Source: Cytophaga sp. FL35
Lineage (GTDB): Bacteria > Bacteroidota > Bacteroidia > Flavobacteriales > Flavobacteriaceae
Assembly (NCBI RefSeq): GCF_014349235.1
Contig: NZ_JACSOH010000005.1
Coordinates: 62,001 to 126,000 of the forward strand
Direction: 5' to 3'
Length of the DNA stretch: 64,000 nt
Part shown: positions 34,413 through 42,800 of the stretch, in pieces
Position numbering within the stretch: the stretch's first letter is position 1
Layout of the letters: the number at the start of each line of letters is the position of its first letter
Made by a program: the position numbers and the translations under genes
Notes under the pieces: model-generated
The model's input: only the letters and a program-made list of their open reading frames with translations
The model's database searches: none
Told to the model about the DNA's origin: nothing

Positions 34413-34444
34413 AAAGAGGCCTATTTTAAACAATAGGCCTCTTT
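34413..34444 (-). terminator. Intercistronic terminator-like hairpin between nagB and the digH-like gene
   Basis: A perfect 13-bp stem AAAGAGGCCTATT / AATAGGCCTCTTT (34413-34425 with 34432-34444) and a 6-base loop, followed on the minus strand by a T-rich tail. It begins 17 bases after the nagB stop and ends 7 bases before the next ATG. Confidence 0.85.
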
Positions 34445-34460
34445 TGATATAGGTGGTTGT

Positions 34461-36392
34461 TTAGTTTACTTCATAGCGAACAAAGGCTTCGATTGCAGCA
34501 TAATCAGAAAGCCCTAAAGCCCTATATTTTTGTGCAGTATACTTGTTTCTTTCTTCGGCTCTCATCCAAAACTCCCTAGCATCATCCCCTTGAAACATTA
34601 CCCCGTCCTTTTGGGATTGGTGGCAGAAAATGGCATAACGCTTTTTCAATACTTGGTCCGGACTCATAGGAACGGCCATTTCGATCTCATGAATATCCCA
34701 TTCGTGCCAAGCACCACGGTATAACCATAACCAACAATCTTTCATAAAAGGTTCCGGTTTTAATCTTCGCATGGCTTCAAATACCGCATCCAAACAAACC
34801 TTATGGGTTCCGTGAGGGTCAGCTAAGTCACCCGCGGCGTATATTTGATGTGGTTCTACCTCTTTGATGATATTCATCATTATTTCGATATCGGCATCAG
34901 AAAGATTATTCTTCTTAATAGTTCCCGTTTCATAAAAAGGAAGGTCCAAGAAATGTACGTTTTCATCTGGAAGACCCAAGTAACGGGTTGCCGCATAAGA
35001 CTCTCCTCTTCTAATATTACCTTTTAGTTTTCTTACTTCAAGGGTGTCAAAACTACTCTCTTTTTTAGCCTTAATATCGTCTATCAATTTTTGGGCTTCA
35101 TCAGAATAATTAATTCTTTTGGCTATACCGGCGTAACGTAGGGCATCGGCATCGGAAACGGCAATATTTCCAGAAGTCTGGTAGACCACATGAACCTCAT
35201 GACCTTGCTCTATTAACCTATCAAAGGTTCCTCCCATAGAAATGACATCATCATCTGGGTGTGGGCTAAATAGTATCACCCTTTTCTTTGCAGGTTCCGC
35301 TCTTTCCGGTCTGTTGGTATCATCTGCATTTGGCTTTCCACCAGGCCATCCCGTAATGGTGCGTTGTAACCTATTGAACATGTTTATATTCAAGTCGTAA
35401 GAATCTTGGGTTGCCAATAATCCGGACATACCGTTATCATTATAATCTTTGTCCGTTAGGCTAAGAATTGACTTATTGGTCTGTTCACATAGCCAAACAA
35501 TGGCCTTGGATGTAAGGCTTTCTGTCCAATCCAAGGACTCATCTACAAGCCAAGGAGTCTTGTTTCTGGTCAATTGGCTGCCGGCTCCCGTATCCAACAC
35601 AAACGTACAGTTTTTATGCTCCTGTAAATAGGTAGCGGGAACTTGAGAAGATATTTCGCCTTCTACCGTCTTCTTGATGATATCGGCCTTGTTTTCGCCC
35701 CATCCCAATAAAACGATTCTTTTGGCGCTACGTACGGTGGCTATACCCATTGTAATAGCTTTTCTAGGCACGTTGTCTATACCTAAAAAAGCAGGGGCGG
35801 CATCTACTCTGGTGATATGGTCAAGTGTAATCACCCTAGTCCCGGAATTATAGTGAGAACCAGGTTCGTTAAATCCAACGTGTCCGGTACGGCCAATTCC
35901 CAATAGTTGAAAATCAAGGCCACCGGCCTTCTTTATTGCTTTTTCGTATGCCAAACAATAGTCGATAACGTCATCACCTTGAATGGTACCCTCCGGAATG
36001 TGAATGTTTTCCTCTGGTATGTCTATATGATTGAATAGATGTTCGTGCATAAAGTACCAGTAGCTCTGGCGATTGTCTTTTTCCATGGGAAGGTACTCGT
36101 CCAAGTTAAAAGTGATAACATTGGAGAATGTCAACCCTTCTTCTTTGTGCATGCGAACCAACTCCTCATAAACTCTAATAGGAGAAGAACCTGTAGCAAG
36201 TCCTAAAACACAGTTTTTGTTTTCCTTTTGCTTTTTTCTGATGAGAGCAGCAATCTCCTCGGCAACCTTTATCGAAGCTCTGTTGGAGTCCGAAAAAATA
36301 ACATTGTGAATTTTTTCAAATCGAGTCTCTTCAAATTGACCTACAGGCCTGTATTCAATTGAAGATCCGTTTTTTTCGAGAATTGTTTTCAT
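34461..36392 (-). CDS. nagB: Glucosamine-6-phosphate deaminase fused to a PIG-L/LmbE deacetylase domain
   Basis: A 643-residue fusion. The N-terminal about 270 residues are NagB, converting GlcN-6-P to Fru-6-P plus ammonia: LGLATGSSPIRVYEEL, VITFNLDEYLPM (catalytic Asp) and LGIGRTGHVGFNEPGS with the catalytic His and Glu (E. coli has Asp where this reads Thr). After a linker, about residues 365-640 form a PIG-L/LmbE-like Zn deacetylase with FSPHPDDD and DPHGTH, so the metal ligands look intact. This architecture is recurrent in Bacteroidota. The ATG at 36428 is rejected because a TATATTTG promoter box ends one base before it. No separate nagA is in the window. Confidence 0.92.
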   Translation of the reverse strand: MKTILEKNGSSIEYRPVGQFEETRFEKIHNVIFSDSNRASIKVAEEIAALIRKKQKENKNCVLGLATGSSPIRVYEELVRMHKEEGLTFSNVITFNLDEYLPMEKDNRQSYWYFMHEHLFNHIDIPEENIHIPEGTIQGDDVIDYCLAYEKAIKKAGGLDFQLLGIGRTGHVGFNEPGSHYNSGTRVITLDHITRVDAAPAFLGIDNVPRKAITMGIATVRSAKRIVLLGWGENKADIIKKTVEGEISSQVPATYLQEHKNCTFVLDTGAGSQLTRNKTPWLVDESLDWTESLTSKAIVWLCEQTNKSILSLTDKDYNDNGMSGLLATQDSYDLNINMFNRLQRTITGWPGGKPNADDTNRPERAEPAKKRVILFSPHPDDDVISMGGTFDRLIEQGHEVHVVYQTSGNIAVSDADALRYAGIAKRINYSDEAQKLIDDIKAKKESSFDTLEVRKLKGNIRRGESYAATRYLGLPDENVHFLDLPFYETGTIKKNNLSDADIEIMMNIIKEVEPHQIYAAGDLADPHGTHKVCLDAVFEAMRRLKPEPFMKDCWLWLYRGAWHEWDIHEIEMAVPMSPDQVLKKRYAIFCHQSQKDGVMFQGDDAREFWMRAEERNKYTAQKYRALGLSDYAAIEAFVRYEVN

Positions 36393-36429
36393 TTTAAGAT
36401 AGTTCTTTTGGTAGAGGTTTAAATCCATG

Positions 36430-36437
36430 CAAATATA
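36430..36437 (-). promoter_or_regulatory. -7 promoter box TATATTTG for nagB
   Basis: Minus-strand TAnnTTTG match ending at 36430, 38 bases before the ATG at 36392; it rules out the ATG at 36428. The repeat at 36457-36469 covers the expected -33 region. Confidence 0.6.
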
Positions 36438-36456
36438 GGCATGAAAATTTACATTT

Positions 36457-36491
36457 TGCTGTTTTTTGCTTTTTAAAATGCTGTTTTTTGC
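36457..36491. promoter_or_regulatory. Candidate DeoR-family operator: 13-bp direct repeats, 22-bp period
   Basis: TGCTGTTTTTTGC occurs at 36457-36469 and again exactly at 36479-36491, a period of 22 bases (two helical turns). An imperfect copy in inverse orientation (GAAAAAAACGGCAT, 36521-36534, two mismatches to GCAAAAAACAGCAT) lies before the deoR-type gene. The repeats sit between divergent nagB and the regulator, overlapping the -33 zones. Function as operator is inferred. Confidence 0.6.
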
Positions 36492-36548
36492 ATTTTTAAT
36501 GATTTGTTAACTTTAAGGTAGAAAAAAACGGCATTCAATATAATTACC

Positions 36549-36556
36549 TATATTTG
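36549..36556 (+). promoter_or_regulatory. -7 promoter box TATATTTG for the DeoR-type regulator
   Basis: TAnnTTTG match 30 bases before the ATG at 36587; the inverse repeat copy at 36521-36534 lies in its -33 region. Confidence 0.6.
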
Positions 36557-36586
36557 TCCCCGAAAAATTAAGAATTCCATGACGCT

Positions 36587-37336
36587 ATGTTAAAGGAAGA
36601 GCGGCAACAGACCATACTCAACGAGGTTGAACTTCATAACCGGATCCTGCTTACGGATATTGCCGAAGCGCTTGACGTCTCAATTGACACCGTTAGAAGG
36701 GATGTAAAAGAGTTGGATTCTGAAAATAAACTGCGAAAAGTACATGGCGGTGCTATTTCCTTGGGATTTACGGTCAATAGTACACGGAACCAGAACGTCT
36801 ATAAGCTTGAGGAAAAAAATATTATTGCGCAAAAGGCTTTGAGTTTAATAAAACCGGGCTCGGTAATTTTTATTGATGGTGGTACCACCTGCTCCGAGCT
36901 CGCAAGGCTTATACCCCATAACCTCGAAATCACCTGTTTCACCCATAGCTTGCCGGTAGCATCGGAACTACTTAGCAAGCCCAATGTAAACGTCATCATT
37001 GTTGGGGGACAGGTATCCAGTGAATCACAGACCACCATTGGGGCCAACGCTATTCATAACCTGTCCGAAATCCGGGTTGATTTTAGTTTTATTGGCACAG
37101 GTTATGTAGATTCCTTTTACGGACTCACAGAATTTGATTGGGACATTGTACAGGTAAAAAAAGCAGTGATAAAAAGCTCTAAAAAAACGGTACTTTTATC
37201 CATTTCGGAAAAACTGAATTCGCAACACCGTTATAAAACTTGTGATATAAACGCCATCAATACGATGATTACCGAGTTGAATCCCACGGATGCGTTATTG
37301 AACTCATTTAGAAACCACGATATACATATTTTATAA
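36587..37336 (+). CDS. DeoR-family transcriptional regulator
   Basis: A 249-residue DeoR-type regulator. The N-terminal winged HTH reads KEERQQTILNEVELHNRI then LTDIAEALDVSIDTVRRDVKEL with the DeoR recognition-helix signature TVRRD. The DeoRC sugar-phosphate sensor domain follows, with FIDGGTTCSELARLIP (phosphosugar loop) and the later FIGTGYVDSFYGLTEFDWD. It is divergent from the nagB operon and 6 bases before murQ, so it most likely controls the recycling genes in response to an amino-sugar phosphate such as GlcNAc-6-P or GlcN-6-P. The ligand is inferred. Confidence 0.9.
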   Translation: MLKEERQQTILNEVELHNRILLTDIAEALDVSIDTVRRDVKELDSENKLRKVHGGAISLGFTVNSTRNQNVYKLEEKNIIAQKALSLIKPGSVIFIDGGTTCSELARLIPHNLEITCFTHSLPVASELLSKPNVNVIIVGGQVSSESQTTIGANAIHNLSEIRVDFSFIGTGYVDSFYGLTEFDWDIVQVKKAVIKSSKKTVLLSISEKLNSQHRYKTCDINAINTMITELNPTDALLNSFRNHDIHIL

Positions 37337-37342
37337 ATAGCC

Positions 37343-38152
37343 ATGACTTATACCAAAATTACCGAATCTCCTTCCAATCATGATCATTTGGAGCAATTGG
37401 ATACCTTGTCCATCCTTACCAAAATGAATGAGGAAGATCAAAAAGTGGCCACAGCTGTAGCAGAGGCAATTCCCCACATTACCCAATTAGTTGATGGCCT
37501 TGCCGAACGCTTTGAAAAAGGGGGTAGGTTGTTTTATATTGGTGCGGGAACCAGTGGCAGATTGGGTGTTTTGGATGCTTCTGAAATACCGCCAACCTAT
37601 GGTTTGCCGCATACTAGGGTCATTGGTATCATAGCTGGAGGTGATAAAGCCATTAGGAAATCTGTGGAAAACGCAGAGGACGATACGGACCAAGCTTGGA
37701 AAGACTTAATGGTGCATAATGTAAACGAGTTGGATGTGGTCGTGGGAATTGCGGCTTCCGGTACAACCCCTTATGTTCTTGGTGGAATAGCCGAAGCTAA
37801 AAAGAATGGTCTTTTGACCGCGGGAATCACCAATAACCCAGGTTCGCCATTGGCCACTTCTGCCGATATTCCTATTGAGATGAATGTTGGACCGGAGTTT
37901 GTAACTGGGAGTACGAGAATGAAAAGTGGCACTTCGCAAAAACTTGCCCTCAATATGATTTCAACTGCCTTGATGATCCGTATCGGTAGGGTAAAAGGCA
38001 ATAAAATGGTCAACATGCAATTAAGTAATAACAAACTTGTGGACAGAGGAGCAAGGTATGTGGCCGAAGGTCTTCAAATACCTTATGAACAAGCAGAAGT
38101 ATTACTTAAAAAGCACGGTTCTGTAAAAGCGGCTATTGACGCAGGAGCATAA
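37343..38152 (+). CDS. murQ: N-acetylmuramic acid 6-phosphate etherase
   Basis: Removes D-lactate from MurNAc-6-P, giving GlcNAc-6-P. It is 269 residues, shorter than E. coli MurQ (298) because the C-terminal helices are trimmed. The SIS domain shows the phosphosugar loop FYIGAGTSGRLGVLDASEIPPTYG with a catalytic Glu, the ENAEDDTDQAW segment with the second acid, GIAASGTTPYVLGGI and VGPEFVTGSTRMKSGTSQK. It is co-transcribed with the DeoR-type gene. It ends 3 bases from the convergent cytochrome gene, with no terminator between. Confidence 0.96.
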   Translation: MTYTKITESPSNHDHLEQLDTLSILTKMNEEDQKVATAVAEAIPHITQLVDGLAERFEKGGRLFYIGAGTSGRLGVLDASEIPPTYGLPHTRVIGIIAGGDKAIRKSVENAEDDTDQAWKDLMVHNVNELDVVVGIAASGTTPYVLGGIAEAKKNGLLTAGITNNPGSPLATSADIPIEMNVGPEFVTGSTRMKSGTSQKLALNMISTALMIRIGRVKGNKMVNMQLSNNKLVDRGARYVAEGLQIPYEQAEVLLKKHGSVKAAIDAGA

Positions 38153-38155
38153 ATT

Positions 38156-38563
38156 TTACTTTTCTACTCCCGCAACTTCATCCGTAGTGACAAAATGGTT
38201 TGACCAATTGCCCCATGAATTCAAAATATAATTCATGACATCCGCAATTTCCGCATCGTCCAATCCCATGGGGGCCATCACGTTGTTATAGGTAACGCCG
38301 TTGACAACCATTTCTCCCTGCTGTCCATACTTAATCCCTCTAATGCTTGCCTCTCTATTATTTTTAAGATAATCGGACTGTGCCAAGGGAGGGAAAGTAT
38401 TGGTAACGCCTTTTCCATCCTCAAGATGACAGGTAACGCAAAAATCCATATAAATCATCTCTCCTCTAAGCATACTTTCTTCTAAATCAGCTTCTTGCGA
38501 AAATATTGAAACTGTGCCTATACAGAAGAAAAGAAAAATCAAGGGGAATACTCTTCTAACCAT
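38156..38563 (-). CDS. Exported class I cytochrome c
   Basis: A 135-residue secreted cytochrome c: signal peptide about residues 1-22, heme attachment MDFCVTCHLEDGKG (CxxCH near residue 40), and distal Met ligand in VMAPMGLDDAEIADVMNYI. It lies 20 bases downstream of a lipoprotein sugar dehydrogenase on the same strand, so it is the probable electron acceptor of that enzyme. Confidence 0.9.
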   Translation of the reverse strand: MVRRVFPLIFLFFCIGTVSIFSQEADLEESMLRGEMIYMDFCVTCHLEDGKGVTNTFPPLAQSDYLKNNREASIRGIKYGQQGEMVVNGVTYNNVMAPMGLDDAEIADVMNYILNSWGNWSNHFVTTDEVAGVEK

Positions 38564-38583
38564 TATTACAGAATAACTACTTC

Positions 38584-39705
38584 TTAATTCTTAGGAACCA
38601 ATTTATAAATTCCTTTACCCTCTACCGCAACATAAATATGACCATCAGGGCCTTCCTTTACATCTCTAACACGACCGATTTCGGGCATTAACTTTTCTCT
38701 TTTCGTAACCTTGTTTCCGTTCAAAACCAACCTTTCCAAATATTGAAACTTCAATGATCCCACTAGGACACTTCCCTTGTAGCCTTTATAAGTATCCGTA
38801 GAAACAAATGCCATGCCGCTAGGTGCTATGCTTGGTAACCAATAATGAATGGGTTGCTCCATTCCTTCTTTTTCTGTTTCATCGGTTATGGGAGTGCCAG
38901 AATAATTGATTCCGTAGGTAATTACGGGCCATCCATAATTGGCACCGGGCTTAACTATATTTATTTCATCCCCGCCTCTAGGGCCATGTTCATTGTCCCA
39001 TATCTCTCCTGTTTCTGGATGTTTGGCCAATCCCTGCGGGTTTCTGTGCCCGTAACTATAAATGGCAGTTTTTGCTCCAGATTCATTGACAAACGGGTTG
39101 TCCTTTGGAATGCTTCCATCTGCATTAAAACGATAAATCTTTCCACCGTCCCTAGTTATGTCTTGCGGGTTTGTGTCTCGATCACCTCTTTCACCAATGG
39201 ACAGAAACAAATAACCTTCATTATCAAATACAATTCGAGAACCAAAATGTTGTCCTTTTGTTGTGTTAGGTGTTGCCTTGTAAAGGACTTCACTATCCAC
39301 TAAAGAGTTGCCTTGGAGTTTCGCCCTCATAAGCGCGGTATTCCCTCCTTTTTCGTCACCTTCTTCTGAAGCGTAGGAAATATAAATCCAACCATTTTCA
39401 CTATAGTTTGGGTGTACCTCAATGTCCAATAATCCACCCTGTCCGCGTGCATAAACTTTTGGTACGCCCTCTATTTGTGTTTTAGTTCCATTTTTAAAGT
39501 GAATGATTTCTCCAGATTTTTCAGTTACGAGCATACTTCCATCTGGTAAAAAAGTCATTCCCCACGGAATTTGCATTTCATCGATCAGTAGTTCTGCCTG
39601 AAACGGTGTATTTGTTACATCATCAACTTGGTTTTCAGGGTCTTGAGCGCAAGATGAGTAAAAGAAAATGAGGGAGGAGAAGATTAGAAATACACTATTT
39701 TTCAT
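38584..39705 (-). CDS. PQQ-dependent glucose/sorbosone-type sugar dehydrogenase lipoprotein
   Basis: A 373-residue lipoprotein (lipobox Cys19, FFYSSCAQ) with the six-bladed propeller of soluble aldose dehydrogenases (YliI/Asd, GSDH family). Landmarks: MQIPWGMTFLPDGSMLVTEKSG, GQGGLLDIEVHPNY, KGQHFGSRIVF (His near the cofactor), SIGERGDRDTNPQD, YSYGHRNPQGL, WDNEHGPRGGDEIN and APSGMAFV. Such enzymes oxidise aldoses with PQQ at the periplasmic face. A pqq biosynthesis gene is not in the window; the cofactor could be taken up. The cytochrome c gene follows at once. Confidence 0.9.
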   Translation of the reverse strand: MKNSVFLIFSSLIFFYSSCAQDPENQVDDVTNTPFQAELLIDEMQIPWGMTFLPDGSMLVTEKSGEIIHFKNGTKTQIEGVPKVYARGQGGLLDIEVHPNYSENGWIYISYASEEGDEKGGNTALMRAKLQGNSLVDSEVLYKATPNTTKGQHFGSRIVFDNEGYLFLSIGERGDRDTNPQDITRDGGKIYRFNADGSIPKDNPFVNESGAKTAIYSYGHRNPQGLAKHPETGEIWDNEHGPRGGDEINIVKPGANYGWPVITYGINYSGTPITDETEKEGMEQPIHYWLPSIAPSGMAFVSTDTYKGYKGSVLVGSLKFQYLERLVLNGNKVTKREKLMPEIGRVRDVKEGPDGHIYVAVEGKGIYKLVPKN

Positions 39706-39837
39706 GGTTCTACGTTAAAAATAATATTATAGTATGCTTAGCTGATAAATATAAAGAGAATTTATAAGTATAAATAATTACATCTGAAGAATAAATGCTC
39801 CCCAAAGGCTGCTATTCTTTTAACCAAGACTTAACCT

Positions 39838-42800
39838 ATGTTCCCAACAAAAAAGAGGCATATTCTTATTGCCCTAATATTACTGATATCCTCAGTAGTA
39901 GGCACTACGGCAATAGCCAATCCCAAAGTCTATACCCTAATTACCGAAGTTGCCGAGGTAGTCAAGGAAGTAGTTTCTACTGTTAAGAAAGAAAGCCACA
40001 AGAAGGATAATATGTTTTTGAGGAATACCCAAAAAAACAAAGCGGTAAAGAATTCTGTTGCGGCTCCCATGTTTATGACTATCATACAAGGGGCAGATGA
40101 AACCGTAAGTTGTGCCAATGATGGGGCAACCATAGCGCGTTTTATACTTTGTGGGGATTCTGATGACAGAAATATCACCTTATCCGGAGGGCCTTATTCA
40201 ACGGTTTCTTGGCAGCAACTGGCCGGTACCCCAAATACCAATGTAGAATGTCCTGACTATGCCGGAACCTACAATGAAGTACATAATGGGCCATCCTTTA
40301 ATTTGGATGCCAGTACCATTTCTGCGGCCAATGGTGCGGAATTTAGGGTTCAGGTAAATGGGGGGCAGTATTATTATATTGAAGTAGTTAAGAGTACCAT
40401 TACCCAGACCTATACCAAAAAAGATTATGTATGTAACAATCCAGGTCGGATTGAAATTACAGGACTACCTAACAGTTATCAATTTAGAATTAGGGAAGGG
40501 GCCAACCCTTTTGGTCCTTACCAATCTTCTTCCATTTTTGATAATTTGACTCCGGGCTCCTATCAGGTACAGGCCCGTTTGAACATTTCTGGTCAGGTAT
40601 GTGAGTACTTATATGAAGTAATCGAAATTGAAGAGGTTGATATTGAAATAGACGTTACGTTTACGAATCCGGTATGTAGTGGTGAAACAGGAAGTATTGA
40701 TGTTACCGTTAATCCAGAAGTACCTGGGCCGTACGTGTATACCTTATTGGATGAGAACGGCGCCGAAATTGAATTTACTTCTACCATTAGTAGTAACACC
40801 TATACTTTTGGGGCTGTGAGCGAAGGTACATATGCCGTAAAGGTTGAAACCAATGATTGTCGTGAGGACATTCCCAACGGAATTCCTGCACCGATCCAAT
40901 ATACGGATACCAGCGGAAATCCAATTACGGTTGGTGAGGGGTTAAGCCCCATTTCTGTGGTTACTGATACCAATGGTATGAGTTTTGGTTGTTCTACGAT
41001 ATCAAGTGTGGATATTGACGTAACCCCTTCTGGAGGCTCCGGCTCTTATAGTTATACCGTAAGTGATGGAGGTAATTCAGGCGGATTTTTCACAGGAACC
41101 AGTTCCTATACGGTAACTTCTCCTGGTACTTATACATTTTTTATTACGGATGATCAAGGTTGTACAGCTGAAAAGTCTGAATATGTTGCAGAACTAGATC
41201 CACCCGATGTAACAGCGTCCGATATTATCGGTACGTGTACCAATGGAGGAGGAAAGGTAGATTTCACAATTAACGATCCAAGAGGATTCAATCTGGAATT
41301 CAGGGCTACGAACAATGCAGGTGATCCATTTACAAGCTCATCAACCATTCCTGTTGCCGATGGTACTTATAATATAGTAGAAGTAAGATATTCTCAAGGA
41401 GCTTTTTCATGTGTTCTTTCACTTCCGGCGGTTACCGTGACCTCAGAAGGTGGTTTAAACGGTTCTGCCAACTTAACCCAAGATTATACCTGTAATAATA
41501 GCGGGGCTATTATCGATTTTGCTCCGGCGACGGGCGGTTCCGGTTCCGGTTATGAATATAGTATTGATAACACCAATTACCAGGCAGGTACCAGTTTTAC
41601 TGGGCTGGCACCCGGTACCTACATCCCTTATATTAGGGACGATGCTGGGTGTTATCAAGCATTGGCTCCAATTACGGTCTCAGAACCCGTTCCGCCAACG
41701 GCTATCAATTTTGTACAGGACAATTTAGATTGTGCTACCGGAACTAGCAGGGTTACCATAGATGTCCAACCTGCTACATTTACCGTAGCTCAGTATGAAA
41801 TCATTTCTTCCAATCCCGCAACAGCATTGCCACCAGCACAGGCAAGCAACGTTTTTAACGGATTGGATTTGGATACTTCCTATCAATTTGAAATAACCGA
41901 TACCGATGGTTGTACGTACAATGCCAGTTTTACAACGGGAGGAATCAGCACTATTCGAGCCAGAGTACAGTCAGGTGGTGATCGTAGGGTTTGTCCTGGG
42001 GCTACGGACGGTGACGGCGGTTTTTTGGTCGATGGCTTTGCAACGGATTATGATTATATAGTAAATAGAACTGCTCCTTCAGCTGCTGTTATTACAAGCG
42101 GTAGTAATAGTACGGCATTAAATATTCCTATTTCAGGTTTAGGTGCAGGAACGTATGAAATAACGGTGACCGATAACGATACGAATTGTGTTTCTACGGC
42201 CTCTTTTGATGTAGAAGAAGCAGCCACTCCTTTGGGTATAACAGCCGATGTAACCGATATGAGTTGTCAAAACAACAATATTGGTAGGGTAAGGGCGAAT
42301 GCTTCCGGAGGATTTGGAAGCTATAGATATGAACTGTTGTGGCCACCTACAGATGGAAGGACTCAAGGGCCAAGAACGGGAAGAAATTTTGGAAATTTAA
42401 CCGAGGAAGGTACCTATACCTTAACTGTCATTGATTCCGAAGGATGTAGGGAGTCCACAACCTTTACACTTACCAGTGTAACGGCGCCAACGATTGCTTT
42501 GGATAGTGGGGACTTTTGTTATTCGCCAACCAATAACGGTCAACTTACGGTTACTTCAACCGCAGGCTCAGCACCTCTGGCATCCCATAGATATCGTATA
42601 AACGGAGGTTCCTTGCAAACGCCTGGAACAGCCGGAACCTATACTTTTACGGGATTGGTGCCAGGTAATTATACTATTGAGGTTGTTGATGGGAACGATT
42701 GTATCGCTTCCACCTCAAGTATTAGAATACCTCCCCAAGTTCAGGTGAATTTAGATGTAGTTTCTGAAATACCTTGTGGTGGTGACGGGGAAATGGAAAT

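Noticed and set aside
34407-34433. An upstream ATG extending the digH-like gene
   Set aside because: It lies inside the perfect nagB terminator stem and moves the lipoprotein signal away from the N-terminus.
38845-39303. A 152-codon open frame opposite the sugar dehydrogenase
   Set aside because: It is the antisense of conserved propeller motifs, without family resemblance.
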